Shown piece after piece: positions 49,111 through 61,479 of a DNA stretch of 64,000 bases (within the stretch, counting starts at the first letter, position 1; each line of letters opens with the position of its first letter). The notes beneath the pieces were generated by a model, which made no database searches, was not told where the DNA came from, and saw nothing but the letters and a program-made list of their open reading frames with translations. The position numbers and the translations under genes are program-made. Source of the stretch: Antilocapra americana (lineage: Eukaryota > Chordata > Mammalia > Artiodactyla > Antilocapridae). The stretch is taken from NCBI GenBank assembly GCA_007570785.1, contig ML664159.1:1077814-1141813 (forward strand), written 5' to 3'.

Positions 49111-49152
<42 letters not shown>
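49111..49152. repeat. (TC)n microsatellite
   Basis: Twenty-one uninterrupted TC units follow the gap. The true array is probably longer. Confidence 0.97.
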
Positions 49153-49156
<4 letters not shown>

Positions 49157-49769
49157 GCCCATACATACCTCACAAATTGCTTGAATGCTGCCTCTTTGGT
49201 TTGTTGTCCAGATGTAAGTAGTTTCACTGGGTATCAAGTGAGGGATCCAACCTAAGATGGGAAGGATGGTCTTTTTCGCTGTGGGAAATGAGGCTGTGTG
49301 AATGTGGCATGTATTTGCACTCATGAATGTGGAGCTTCAGCCACTGCTCCTCCTTTTCATTCAGGGTGGGTCAGTATGTGTTTGCTCGATACTCTCCTAA
49401 CCAGGAGTCTGTGGCTCTTTGTGGTGTTAGGATAGAAGCCATCTATTTCCTCAGAGAACAGAAGAAAGTAAAAGTGCTTTCAAAATGGTGGTTGCCTTTA
49501 CAATATCCAGCTTACATTTTTTAAAGTATGTTGAAAAACAAGAGTTGTATAAAATCGCCAAAAAATGAGTGTTGAGAATGTCTTTAGGTAGTAGTCCTTT
49601 CAGGTTCCAGTTTTCTGGATTTTCACTTTACATGATAACCTTCTATTATTTAGGGTCTTTATTTTTATTTCCCCGTTCATCATATCTTCATTTCCTTAAA
49701 AGTTTAAGAGATTCTCATTTTCTCTCTACCTTTTTAGGACCGATTTCTTAATCTTTACCTGAGGTTTCA

Positions 49770-50640
49770 AGTTAGAGATTTTACTGACAGGTCTTGATTG
49801 AGCACAATGTTAGGCTCTGAGAGAAAACTGGAAATTGTATCTCTACCTTTATGGGAAACACCCAGGTGAAGAGGCAATGGGTTTTCCAACAGAAAATGAA
49901 TGTCAGCCAGGATGGTCTTCGTAGGGACTGTCCTTCATGAAGAAAAAGGATTTGAACTGGGCCTTGAACAGGCCTGGACTTTCTGAATGTGAAATAATAA
50001 AAAAGGATATTTTGACAAGGGTTGAGCCAACATAGTCAAAGTTAAGAAATGGAGAACTGTAAGATGTTTCGTAGCAGAAAATGAATACATTCATTTAATT
50101 GGGGCAGATGGCTCATGTAAGAAAGTGGTGAGAGAAGCTTCACTAGGTGTATTAAGGATAGAACATGCTATGAATCTGGATTTCATTATGAATGAGAGAG
50201 GATTATATTGAATACTTTGGAATGGAAAACGGCATGCTGAAATGCTAGGATGGTGTGAATCCAGTTGACACACAGGATGGATGGCATGGGCAGAGGCCTG
50301 GGGCCATACTTTGGTGAAAGGGCATGAATACAGCCTTAGAGAAAAAGGCCCCAAAAAGAGTGGAAACAGTGGGAACTAGAAGTATGGGATTGACTCTGGA
50401 GACTGTGAAATGAGAACTGGTCTGATCTGTAGGAACTGGGGAAGGAGATGTGTAGGAGGAACAAGTAAAGGGACTCATTGATGATTCAGTATTGTCATCA
50501 TACAGACAACACATTTTACTGAACATTCCAGGTGACAGGAATACAAAGAGATTGAGTTCATCAACAGAATGGTTAGGAAGACTCAGCAGGTATTCATATG
50601 AGAAATTCAAAGTAGCCTAATCTAGAGAATTTGAGACTGA
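49770..50640 (-). mobile_element. Possible decayed L2-type LINE, antisense
   Basis: Purine-rich text such as 'aactgggccttgaacaggcc' and 'gagcacaatgttaggctctg' resembles antisense ancient LINE sequence. The 121- and 87-codon frames on the minus strand here are chance frames. Assignment is weak. Confidence 0.35.
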
Positions 50641-50764
50641 GTGAGACAGTGACCTCCCAGGAGTTCAGAGAAAAATTTTCCCTAAGGTTTTGAAGAGATG
50701 GAACAGAGGCTGAACCTTGAATAGTGGGTAGAATTTGGAAAGAATGGGAGAAGTTAAAAGAGTC

Positions 50765-51205
50765 AAGTTTCTACTCAGCCATAAAAAGGAACGAAATTAT
50801 GCCATTTGCAGAGACATGGGTAACCTTGAGCATGCCATACAGAGAGAAGTAAGTCAGAAGGAGGGAAAAAAACATCGTATATTAACATATACATGCGGAC
50901 GCTAGGAAACTGGTACAGATGAACCTATTTGCAAAGCAGAAATAAAGACACAAACGTACAGATACCAAGGCAAGGAAAGAGAAGGTGGGGTGAACTGGGA
51001 GATTGACATGTATATGCTGCTATGTATACAATAACTAACTAACAGAAACCTACCGTATGGCACAGGGAACTCTACTAGTTGCTCTGTGGGGACAAAAAGG
51101 GAATATATATTTATGTATAGCTGATTCACTTTGCAGTACAGGAGAAACTAACACAATATCACAAAGGAACTGTACCCCAATAAAACTGTTTTTTAAAAAA
51201 GGGTG
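50765..51205 (+). mobile_element. L1 3' end (artiodactyl type)
   Basis: It runs from 'tactcagccataaaaaggaa' through 'gggaactctactagttgctc' to 'ccccaataaaactgtttttt', the known 3' part of artiodactyl L1 in sense orientation. Confidence 0.75.
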
Positions 51206-52751
51206 TAGTGAAGAGGAGAGAAACAAAGATGCAGGGTAGAGAAGCACAAGGGTGTTTGGGGTCCATGCAGCAAAACCCACCTGGCCAAAGTACTGTGTTT
51301 TTGTGGAAACCCAGAGAGGAAAAAAGAGAGAAGGTAGAGACTTTTGATTAGCCAAGTTAAAGAGTTCATAATTTAACCTGGGCAGTGTCAAGCCACTGAC
51401 ATTTTTGAGCAAGGAAGTAGCTAGAGCAAAAGGGTCTCTGGGGAAGTTTAACCTGTGAAAGGTATGCAACATATGTATAGAAGTAGAGAGATAATACTAT
51501 TAACAGCAAGAGAAGTAGTTGGGTGACGTCTGGTCAAAAAGGATGAAGATGCAAACTAGGTTGACATTGATTGTCTAGAGTATAGGAAAGAGGCAAAAGA
51601 GTTACTGATTGCCCAAGGGAGAGCATGAAATACAGAATTCTCCTCAAGACTTCAAACCTGAGAGGCTGTGATAACAATTGTACTGCATGCCAAAGTACAA
51701 ACATCCAGAGAGGACTGGTTTGGAGGTGACTCAGGGAGTTTAGTCTTAAACAGATGCAGACTGAGATGACAGCCAGGCAAACGTGTCCAGAAGTGGTCTG
51801 AAGTGGGGGCTCAAGGCTCAGCTGGAAGACAGATTGACCATTCCAAGCTGGAAAAATCCACACAGCTCAGCAGTTCTTTAAAAGTGTTTAATTAATTAAT
51901 TTATTCAGAAGGCAAAGTATTTTCAAAAGCTCACTTGAGAACTTATACTCTCTTGATGCAGATGAATTTTCAATTGCTTGTTTGTTTTCCTTGCAAAACA
52001 GTTCAGCTTGTATGAGAAAGAATGTGGGGAGGGCAATGGTAGGGTTTTCTCACTATTCCAGGTGTAGAAATTGTGTGCACAGGGGTCCTGTACATAATAT
52101 AATATTATTCTCTTCATACATCTTCTCTTTATACATCTTTCTATTAATTGAGACACCTGGTACAGTCAGTGTTTTGCACATTGTAAATACTCAACATTGG
52201 TTGATTTGTTTTTTTTCATCATAATTCTCAAAGATAAAATCATGGATGAAAGAAAAACTAACAAGCTTTCAGCTAATTTTATAATGACAGACTCTACATA
52301 AACAAATGCAAATTGGATATCCAGTATGAACTGCAGAAATTTTGTAAGCAAAGTCCAAGAAGTATTAACTGTAGCTTCGGATCTTTACTGAAACAATAAA
52401 ATCCATTAACAATCCCACATGCCATGGAGCCTCAGATGTTCAAAGGTCACAGCACCTTAAAGAACAAAGTCAGCAGCCAAAGTTCTGAGTGAAGAGTCAC
52501 TCCAGGCCCAGGACAGCTAAGGCAGGCCTGCATTCTTTCTTTCATCTGAGGTAGAAACTAGCGAGAAACTTGGTTATTTAAAGAAAGAGGTAAGATGCAG
52601 GATAGGAGGACCCAGACCTCTCAAGAATAAAACCAACCACATACAGTAAAGGAAGAAGGAGTATAAGCAGATAATATTCATCATTCAACCTAAGTCCGCA
52701 GTTCCATAAGTGAAAAGAAGAGCATCAGTCCAGGTGATCATAAAGAAGTAA

Positions 52752-52994
<243 letters not shown>

Positions 52995-53049
52995 TAGTGA
53001 AGTTTAAGTCTATGTATCAAAGATTTCTGTTTTAATATGACCATTTTAA

Positions 53050-53258
53050 GGCCTTCTCCGGTGGTTCAGTGGTAGAGAATCTGCCTGCCAGCACAGGAGA
53101 TATGGGTTTGATGCCCTGGGTCAGGAAGATCCCCTGAAGAAGGAAATGGCAATGTACTCCGTTATTCTTGCCTGGGAAATCCCCTGCACAAAAGAGCCCA
53201 GTGGGCCATAGTCTATGTGGTCACAAAAGAGTCAGACACAACTTAGCAACTAAATAAC
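53050..53258 (+). mobile_element. Bov-tA SINE
   Basis: A complete body runs from 'ggccttctccggtggttcag' to 'caacttagcaactaaataac', starting only 58 bp after the exon 4 donor. Confidence 0.86.
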
Positions 53259-53694
53259 ATCCATTTTCAAGATTTTACTCTTAGCCATTACAGGGAGTGT
53301 CACACAAAATTAAAAGTTGATAATCCCTCCAAGTTTTGTGGACCATTGCTGAGTCGCTCTAAAGATGGAAGACACTAAAATGAATATGTTGGCATCTCAG
53401 CGTTCCTGCTTTCATTTGTATGTAACATGCTAAATGCTCTATTATCCATGAAGGTGGGATCTTTATGCATTTTACAGGAGAAATTAAATGATTGTCACTG
53501 AACAGCATGGGCATGTTCTTTCTACTGTGGCCCTGTTGAAGTTGCTGTAAGATATTATCAAGATTTGCCTTCCCAGACTAGGTATATCTGTTCTAATCCA
53601 GAAATAATCAAGACATTCTCCTGGGAAGTTGAGTAAACTGTTTCTAGTCCCTCATTATCCTACATTCTTTATTTTTGTTTAGAATTTCCTTTGT

Positions 53695-53730
53695 AAAAAA
53701 AAAAAAAAAAAAAAATTTTTTTTTTTTTTT
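53695..53730. repeat. A21-T15 perfect inverted repeat
   Basis: A run of 21 A (53695-53715) is joined directly to 15 T (53716-53730). It could be two head-to-head retroposon tails or slippage. Confidence 0.9.
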
Positions 53731-54011
53731 ACTATTTTTTACTATCCAAGCAAGTAGAACATTTCATTTGGAGCATGAGCAGTATGATCACACAGAAATA
53801 ATTACCTTCCAACTATCAAGAAGACTATCATATTAAATTCCAAATTCCAAAAACAAATAGTATTTCTTTCTAATCTCATTATCAGAAAAAGTAACTTCTG
53901 TATGGCAGAACAGTACATATCACTGTTCACCAGAAACTAATAATCTAGTCAAAAAGACATTCATGATATGGGAGAACAGCATTGAAACATGTAAATTATC
54001 ATATATGAAAT

Positions 54012-54212
54012 CAATCGCCAGCCCAAGTTTGATACAGGGTGCTCAGGGCTGGTGCACTGGATGACCCAAAGAGATGGAATAGGGAGGGAGGTGGGAGGGG
54101 GGTTCTGGAAGGGGAACACATGTATACCCATGGCAGATTCATGTCAATGTATGGCAAAACCAACATGATAATGTAAAGAAAAAATAAATAAATAAAAATT
54201 TTAAAAAAAAGA
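54012..54212 (+). mobile_element. Retroposon 3' end with A-rich tail (ruminant L1-type)
   Basis: Second copy of the block seen at 1027-1162, with more 5' sequence (gcccaagtttgatacagggt). It ends in an AATAAATAAATAAA tail. Confidence 0.65.
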
Positions 54213-54477
54213 CATGTTGGTAAAGTAAAAGATGAATCATAAAAAAATGCATTAAAAAAAAAAGACATTCAATCTAAGTTGGCTAATGAAAGTAACTCCT
54301 CCTTCTACACTAGGAATAATGATCTGATAGTTTGGTTTTTCCCATAGGGTTTTGGAATGGGAGAGGTATGAAGACATACAAATCTTTTTTTTTTTTAACC
54401 AAACTTGCATTGAAAATGTTATTTAGAGCTACAAATGAGCAATTATACTGATGTATTTTACCAACACTCCATTTCAG

Positions 54478-54558
54478 ATGTCCTTCAGGAACCCAAAACT
54501 GAAGATATAATAGCAGTGCAGAAAGCAAAAATGTTATATAGATCTTGTATAAATGAAA
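54478..54558 (+). CDS. MME: MME exon 5
   Basis: Acceptor CATTTCAG, then 81 nt ending GAAA|GTAAGT. It encodes residues 120-146 plus the first base of codon 147 ([12 protein letters not shown]... to ...SCINE). Cys143 and the N-glycosylation site Asn145 are here. The sequon is Asn-Glu-Thr, because codon 147 is completed as ACT by exon 6, where human has Ser. Phase 1 at both ends. Confidence 0.97.
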
Positions 54559-54644
54559 GTAAGTGCTCTTTATTTTATTTTATTAGGAGTATGCCAAAAT
54601 ATGTATAGATTTCATAATCTATTTATATTTATTATTTTTAAAAG
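54559..54644 (+). other. MME: MME intron 5, 86 bp
   Basis: A very short intron from GTAAGT to TTTAAAAG. The polypyrimidine tract is weak and mostly T with A interruptions, and a branch-like TTCATAAT lies at about 54611. Confidence 0.93.
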
Positions 54645-54740
54645 CTGCTATTGAGAGCAGACACGGAAAACCTTTACTCAATCTGTTGCCAGATATATAT
54701 GATTGGCCAGTGGCGCTAGAAAACTGGGAGCAAATATACG
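54645..54740 (+). CDS. MME: MME exon 6
   Basis: 96 nt between TTTTAAAAG and ACG|GTAAGA encode residues 147-178 plus one base ([20 protein letters not shown] then [12 protein letters not shown]). It is part of the helical N-terminal M13 domain that caps the active site. Compared with the human protein as I recall it, this exon has more changes than exons 2-4 (for example H, K, N, D, L and I at positions where human has G, E, K, G, T and K). The frame is intact. Phase 1 at both ends. Confidence 0.96.
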
Positions 54741-54857
54741 GTAAGACAGTCTTCTCTTTAAAAAAATTATTTCTGTATAAAATCTGTTATTATTATATAT
54801 AGTATCATATTAATGCATTAAGCATCTAATGATATACTTCACCTTTCATTTCTTTAG
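54741..54857 (+). other. MME: MME intron 6, 117 bp
   Basis: Short AT-rich intron from GTAAGA to TTTCTTTAG with a clear pyrimidine tract and no repeat. Confidence 0.93.
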
Positions 54858-54976
54858 GTTCTTTTTGGACAGCTGAGAAATCTATTGCACGACTGAATTC
54901 TAAATATGGAAAAAAAGTCATTATTAATTTTTATGTTGGCACTGATGATAAAAACTCTACGAATCATATAATTCAT
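54858..54976 (+). CDS. MME: MME exon 7
   Basis: 119 nt between TTTCTTTAG and CAT|GTAAGT encode residues 179-218 ([20 protein letters not shown], then [20 protein letters not shown]). Asn211-Ser-Thr forms an N-glycosylation sequon. In human, as I recall, residue 213 is Val, so the sequon would be absent there. The exon enters in phase 1 and leaves in phase 0. Confidence 0.97.
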
Positions 54977-55265
54977 GTAAGTCTGTATGGCCAACAGTCA
55001 GAGTTATCTTTAAATTTTAATAAAACATTCATACGCATTGTTGTTACTGATATTTAGAAATAAGGGTTATTCTTATTTGAATTGTAGGAACAAACTAGTA
55101 ATAAATTCAGGGATAGATGCCTGGATTTCCAATTTTGAAAATGTTTTCTTGATGCTTTGTTTGAGACATTCAACTCTCCTTTCTGTTATCTTTGTTTAGA
55201 TAGCTCTCCCTTTATAAAAATAAATGATAAGAAATGAAAGACTTCAGGTCTCTCCTGTTTAGAAA

Positions 55266-55482
55266 AGGGGCTTCCCTGGTGGCTCAGTGGTAAACAGCCC
55301 ACCTGCCAGTACAGGAGACTTGAGTTTGATCCCTGGGACAGGAAGATCCTCTGGAGGAGGGCATGGCAGCCCACTCCAGTATTCTTGACTTGGGAAATCC
55401 CAGGGACAGAGGAGCCTGGTGGGCTACAGTCCATGGAGTCATAAAGAGTTAGACACAACTTAGTGACTAAACAATAACGATT
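55266..55482 (+). mobile_element. Bov-tA SINE
   Basis: Complete copy from 'gggcttccctggtggctcag' to 'cttagtgactaaacaata', little diverged and therefore fairly young. Confidence 0.88.
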
Positions 55483-56331
55483 TAGAAAAAACATTTGATT
55501 TCTCTGTATGTTCATGAAAGGAGCATGGTCTAGTTTATATAAGTAATACAGATTGGAAATCGGAAATTCCTAATTAACTCCAAAAATATAAAAATGGGTT
55601 TTTGAACATAATTTTGATGCCTGCTACATCTGTACTTCTTTTCCCAGTTAAAGTAAGTGAAACTGTCATTCTTCTTAAAGGGCTTTATTTGATTTTTTTT
55701 TAAGAGTATAAACCATTCATTTAAGTTAACCTAAGACATCACCTAATATGAAATTAATACTTAAGAAGTAAGTTTGGAATGGAGTAAAACATCTACAGAA
55801 CATTTTAGTCTCCTGTAAAAGAAACTACCAAAAGTTACATGTCACAGAAGCTTATGTATGTCACAGTTATATAAATCCTTATGGTCATTTTTATTAAAAC
55901 CATGAAAACAACTGAACCTGACTCTTGTCTGCAGTGGACCCTTTCTGTCTTCCTAGAGTCTCTCCTTTGGCTGTGGAATGCCAGCATCCTGCTTGATCAC
56001 CGTATAAGGGTTGCTAAGGAGGCTCAGAAGGTTAGAGAAGGAACAGGGCCCTTCTGTGGGGATGCCTTCTGGCTCTTTCCCTGGGGTTCTCACTTCCACC
56101 CATAAATGCTCTAGTTTACTTTACCCACTTACCGTGCAGCGTGTAGCAGGGAATCTCACAAAGCTGCGAAGATGTCTAGAAGCTTTCATGGAGTATCCAG
56201 GGTGGAGTGAATGTGCTGGAGCAGAGATGGGTTACCTCTTTCATATGCTCAGCTGGCAGCTGGGTCTGCTGACATCCTGAGCAGGGCAGCTCTGAAGAGA
56301 ATGGAAGAGGAGTCTCCCTGTCCTCTTAGGG

Positions 56332-56545
56332 TGTTGTGTGTGTGTGTGTTAGTTGCTCAGTCGTGTCCGACTCTTTGTCACCTTATGGACTGTAGCCCAC
56401 CAGGTTCCTCTTCCATAGGGATTCTCCAGGCAAGAATACTAACACATTCCCTTCTCCATGGAATCTTCCCGACTCAGGGATTGAACCCCGATCTCCTGCA
56501 TTGCAGGCAGATTCTTTACCTACTGAGCTACCAAGGGAGCCCTCT
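56332..56545 (-). mobile_element. Bov-tA SINE, antisense, with (TG)n
   Basis: A (TG)n run at 56333-56349 is the tail complement. The body runs to 'gagctaccaagggagccc'. Confidence 0.86.
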
Positions 56546-56631
56546 CTTAGGGTACAGAGTATCAAAAAAAATCTCTGGCAGGATTTCTACTAGCTTAGAA
56601 TTTCTTGAGTCACCATAGAGGTTTTCCACCT

Positions 56632-56653
56632 TTTATTTATTTATTTATTTTCC
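56632..56653. repeat. (TTTA)n microsatellite
   Basis: About five TTTA units with flanking T-runs. Confidence 0.8.
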
Positions 56654-57073
56654 ATTACAGTTAAGGGTAGGGGTAGAAGAAAACGTCCAGCAAGGGAGTA
56701 TTATTAGAAGCCCAGGGACCTGAAATGTCCTGTAAAAGTATAAAACTCCCCAGTCTAGATTCTAATGTGTATTTGTTCATCTCTCTCATTGTTGTACATT
56801 AAACTCCTTCCCCATATGGTTTTGTGGGTTTAAGATTTCATTGGTTTCTCTCAAATAACTGCAGTATGATCTTCCAGATTGTCTCACCTACCCATCAGTT
56901 TAATACTGAGAAGTATTGTGGAAACCATTTCCTAATTGTATATTCACTCAGTGTTAGCTTGTTATATAGAGCAAGAACACTAAGATCTTGCTTACACATA
57001 GGTAGGCATGCTTATAATTTGTCAAATTGTTCTATATCAACTGAATATTTTCTTCTTTGTACATTTTTTATAG

Positions 57074-57139
57074 ATTGACCAACCTCAACTTGGCCTGCCT
57101 TCCAGAGACTACTATGAATGCACTGCAGCATATAAAGAG
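57074..57139 (+). CDS. MME: MME exon 8 (last exon in the window)
   Basis: 66 nt between TTTTTTATAG and GAG|GTAAAA encode residues 219-240 ([20 protein letters not shown], then KE). Cys234 is included, and the block [11 protein letters not shown] is highly conserved in M13 peptidases. Phase 0 at both ends. The next exon should begin with codons for a Cys-containing stretch, which is not found before 64000. Confidence 0.98.
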
Positions 57140-57394
57140 GTAAAAACAAAAACCCAACAAAACTAAACTACAGAATTTAAACTTAACCCTCTTATCTTCT
57201 TTACACAGTCAGATACTGAAAATCATGCATAATAGTGAGCTTCCTTTGATTGAATGAGTATTCTAAACAGAACAAATGAAGATATTTTAAGAAACAAAGA
57301 AACTTGAAATTCCTTGTTTGTGTCTTGATTCTTAGTATTTAAGTCATGTGGCCTGTTTTTAAAAGCCAATTGTATTTACTTATTTGTTTTTATC

Positions 57395-57475
57395 TTTTAA
57401 TTTTATATTGGAGTGTAGCACATTAACAATGTTGTGATAGTTTCAGGTGGACAGTGAAGGGGCTCAGCATACGTA
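57395..57475 (-). mobile_element. L1 3' UTR remnant, antisense
   Basis: The phrase 'attggagtgtagcacattaacaatgttg' style text, then 'gtttcaggtggacagtgaag', marks the antisense L1 3' UTR. Confidence 0.6.
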
Positions 57476-58285
57476 TGCTGTTGTTCAGTCACTAAGCCCT
57501 GTCCTAATCTTTGTGAAAGCCCTGTCCTACCCTTTGTGACCCCATGAACTGCAACACACCAGGCTTCCCTGTCCCTCACTATCTCCCACAGTTTGCTTAA
57601 ACTCATGTCCATTGAGTCGATGATGCCTTCCAACTATCTCCTCTGTCACACCCTTCTCCTCCTATCCTCAATCTTTTCCAGCATCAGGGTCTTTTTCTAA
57701 TGAGTCAGCTCTTCACATCAGGTTGCCAGAGTATTGGAGCTTCCGCTTCAGCATCAGTCCTTCCAAGGAATATTCAGGGTTGATTTCCCTTAGGATTGAC
57801 TAATTTGATCTTGCTGTCCAAGGGACTCTCAAGAGTCTTCTCTAGTACCACAGTTCAAATGCATCAGTTCTTTGATGCTTAGCTTTCTGTATGGTCCAAC
57901 TCTCACATCCATACATGACTACTGAAAAAACCACAACTTTGACTATATGGACCTTTGTTAGCAAAATAATGTCTCTGCTTTTTAATACTCTGTCTAGGTT
58001 TGTCATAGCTTTTCTTCCAAGGAGCAAGCATCTTTTAATTTCATGGCTGCAGTCACAGTGATTTTGGAGCCCAAGAAAATAAAATCTGCTGCGTTTCTAC
58101 TTTTTTGCCATCTGTTTGCCATGAAGTGATGGGGCCGGTTGCTATGATCTTCGGTGTTTGAATGTTGAGTTTAAGCCAATTTTTTTACTCTCCTCTTTCA
58201 CCATTATTAAGAGGCTCTTTAGTTCTTCACTTTCTGCCAGTAAAGTGGTGTCATCTGCATATCTGAGGTTGTTATCAACAACCAT
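57476..58285 (-). mobile_element. BovB LINE 3' part, antisense
   Basis: Antisense BovB runs from its 3' end (ttgttcagtcactaagccct) back to the YADD region (tctgcatatctgaggttgtt, 58254-58273), where it stops. It has many stops and small deletions and is older than the copies at 42-45 kb. Confidence 0.88.
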
Positions 58286-59179
58286 ATCATGGTGTATCCA
58301 TTCCCCTGAAAAGCCAATTTTAAGTGTCTTATTTTCTCTATAAATATGAATGATTTAAAAAATGAACAGATGAATCATGGTCTAGGTCATTGCCAGTGAA
58401 GACTGGGGAATGATCCAGTAGGATATACATTGTACTCGGCAGCATTCTTCTAGAGCCTTCCTATTTGACTTTCAGAGGACTACCCACCTAGGGGCATTGG
58501 GTTCAGACAAACCTTTGTGGCCACCTTCTGACTCTGTTCATCATACCCCACAACACTGCTTCTTATTATCTCACAGCCTTGCCTTGCTTAAGCTGGTGTT
58601 GGCGTATACTTGCTTGTTGATATAAAGGAACCACAGAAGATAAACTTTAACAGTGTAATATAATAAGTATTTGGGGAAGATTTTGATTCCATAAATGTTT
58701 TCCTTCCTAATTTGAGGCTCAGAAATAAGTTTAGTGACCTTTGATTCTAATGGGTCAGAGGTGATGTGGCTGAAATTACTTCTTAATTAAAATGATTAGC
58801 TCTATATGTTCATACTAAGTGTGCATTTTACCTCATTATTAAGTTCAAAAGCCATGGAATAAATTCACTATAAAGTATCTTCATGAGTGTCTACACAGCA
58901 TTGAAATGAAGAGAAAGATAAATATAAAAGTCCACAATTAATATCATAGCCAATCAAATGGGTGTGGGATATTTGAGTTCTTGACAATGCAGGTATCGTG
59001 TAAGTTGCAGTTGTTGGCTTTACAAGCTGTCTAGCAGCTTCCTATTGCAGAGTTGAGGGTGACCGAAGAATTTTGGCTCATTATACTATATTTTCATTGT
59101 TATTAACTGGAATGTTTTTCAAATTTAGGATTTTGTCCTAAAAACATACTAAATTTATCCAGCCTTATAGAGATGTATG

Positions 59180-59397
59180 AGGACTTCCCTGGTGACTCAG
59201 TGGCAAAAAAATTTGCCTGCCAAGCCAGGAGATGTCAGTTCAGTCCCTGGTCCAGGATGATCCCCTGGAGAAGGAAATGGCTGCTCACTCCAGTATTATT
59301 GTCTGGGAAGTCCTGTGGACAGAGGAGCCTGGCAGGCTCCAGTCCATGGGGTCTCAAAAAAGTCAGACATGACTTCGCAACTAAATAACAACAAAAA
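59180..59397 (+). mobile_element. Bov-tA SINE
   Basis: Complete copy from 'ggacttccctggtgactcag' to 'cgcaactaaataacaacaaa', with an A/C-rich tail. Confidence 0.87.
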
Positions 59398-61344
59398 GGA
59401 TACATATTGTATTGTAACATTCCTATTATCAAGATAAACCTGGCAGTCAGTGCATACATGTAATGTGATAAAGTTTCCTTTTTGCATTTTTTCTTTTGGA
59501 AAGGATCCTGTTGTTAAGAGGATGGGGTATTTGTGCATTTTATATTCAATACTGTCTCATAATTAATAGAATGTCATAATCTTGGTCATAGGTTTGAGTC
59601 ATAGAGAGGCATTTTGTTTAACCTGTGGCTAATTTTTTAAAAATTGTATGTTAGTTGCCAAGATTTTATAAAAATTGAAGATTTTACTTGAGAATCCAGA
59701 TCTCCTGAGAAATTCGCAGAATTGGAAATCCTAGACCTACATCCCCATGTGGTTGTAGGACAGAGTTTTTTTATGGTTTTTCCTTCAGATAGGGCCTTTG
59801 TTCTCCAGACTTGGGCAATCCTCATCGAGATAATTCATTGATTTTTATTGACTTTGTGGTTCCTCTAGACATTGAGTTTGTAAATTAGTTGGGGTCTTAC
59901 TAATTGTGGTAAAAAAGAGACTGAAAAATACTGTAATTCAAGCAAGAGAGAAATTCGTTTCTGTCTCCAGAGAGGTAGGAAGCTCTCTTCATGGGAATGG
60001 CCAGGAGCATTATTTTCTTTGACCTATTGCTCTAATACTGACCTGCTCAAATGTTTTATTTGTAGTCTGTTTGGTCAAAGTTGGTTCACCAGTGCCCTGT
60101 TCACATTTCAGTTCATAGGAAAAAGAAAAGAGAGGTAGTGATGGGCAAGCAATTTCTTGTTATGTAAGTGATACAGAAGTTGTATACATGTCATTGCTTA
60201 GAACATAGTCATGTGGACACAGCTAAGTATCAATGAGGTTGAGAAATGTATATTAAACAAGCAGCCATGTTGTGTGCCTTATTAAAAGTTGGTTAATGGG
60301 AACAAGGTTCTATTACTGAAAAGAAGAGGAGCTCAGACCAAAGATGTTTACATCTGGCAGTCTCTACTACCCATTGTATCCACTGGTCAGGAAAAATACT
60401 GTATTTATAGTCAAACAATGGAGTGGAGATTAAATCTGGTAATGTGATTAGAGTTTATGAGTGAGAAATCCAAGACTCAAGATTGTCAGTCAAACAATAA
60501 TAGAACCAGAGATAGAACTGTAGTCCTTGTCTTCTGTTCCTTGCGTTATATCATTCCAACTTCCTAGAAGTAGTGTTTCATAGTAGTAAAGTTCTTTAAG
60601 TGAACAAATGAGATTTAGAAAACTCAGTAGCACTAGCACTTTCAGCTAGGAAGTTATTATTAGCTCAAATTAGGTGCCTTCTCATGATCTGGATAAGAGA
60701 AGCAAACACAGAGTGCTGGGTGCCTTACCCCGCTTCCATAACTATGGCTATACAGTCACTTCACTCTTTCCTTCTAACCTCCGACCTCCGAATATGCTTC
60801 AGCTTAGTGCTCCAAGCTCCAAGCAACGTCCTTCCAGTTGCAAGGAGTGTGCATACGACATGGAATTCTTTTTTTTTTTTTTATGAGATGGAATTCTGTC
60901 ATCCTGAAAATGGGTAATTGCTAGAACACTTCTGTACTCTCCCCATCTTAAAATCCATTCTTTTGGAGTGTTAGGGGGAGCTGGAAGAGTATATAACTAT
61001 GGAGAAAATTCCAATTTTCTACCTATTTCCTTCATGATATTTGCTACTCTTTCCCAGTCATTACTACCCGTAATCCCTCACTTAGTTTCATCTGCATCCC
61101 TGGCCAGCTATCAAATAAAAGATCATTCTAGTTTTTCCACTTCTCTGCTATCTCTGAAAGAATTCAATCCCTTCAAATACTTTTTTGTTTTAGGGTTTTA
61201 TCATTCATGGAGAAAAAGTGGTGTAAAGGATAGGATAACAAAATAACACTAGTGGAGAATTTATAAAGCTAGAGGAAATCGCAATATCATTGTATCAGTA
61301 TAACAATGGTTTTGATTGATTTTCTCACGTACTTTTTAAAATTC

Positions 61345-61475
61345 TTTCTAAAATTCATTTATTTTAAATTGCTTTACAGTATTGTGTTGATTTCTGATAT
61401 ATATAACATGAAACAGCCATAGGTACACTTATGTCCTCTTCCTCTTGAACCTCCCTCCCACCCCTCTAGGTTGTT
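61345..61475 (-). mobile_element. L1 3' UTR remnant, antisense
   Basis: It contains 'attgctttacagtattgtgttg' style text and 'ttgaacctccctcccacccc', the same antisense L1 3' UTR as at 1828-2015. Confidence 0.65.
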
Positions 61476-61479
61476 CACT

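Larger units (their letters stand above)
54977..57073 (+). other. MME: MME intron 7
   Basis: 2,097 bp from GTAAGT to TTTTTTATAG. It contains two SINEs (55266-55482 sense, 56332-56545 antisense) and a (TTTA)n run at 56632-56653. The remaining 55490-56330 and 56660-57060 hold nothing I recognise. Confidence 0.92.
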
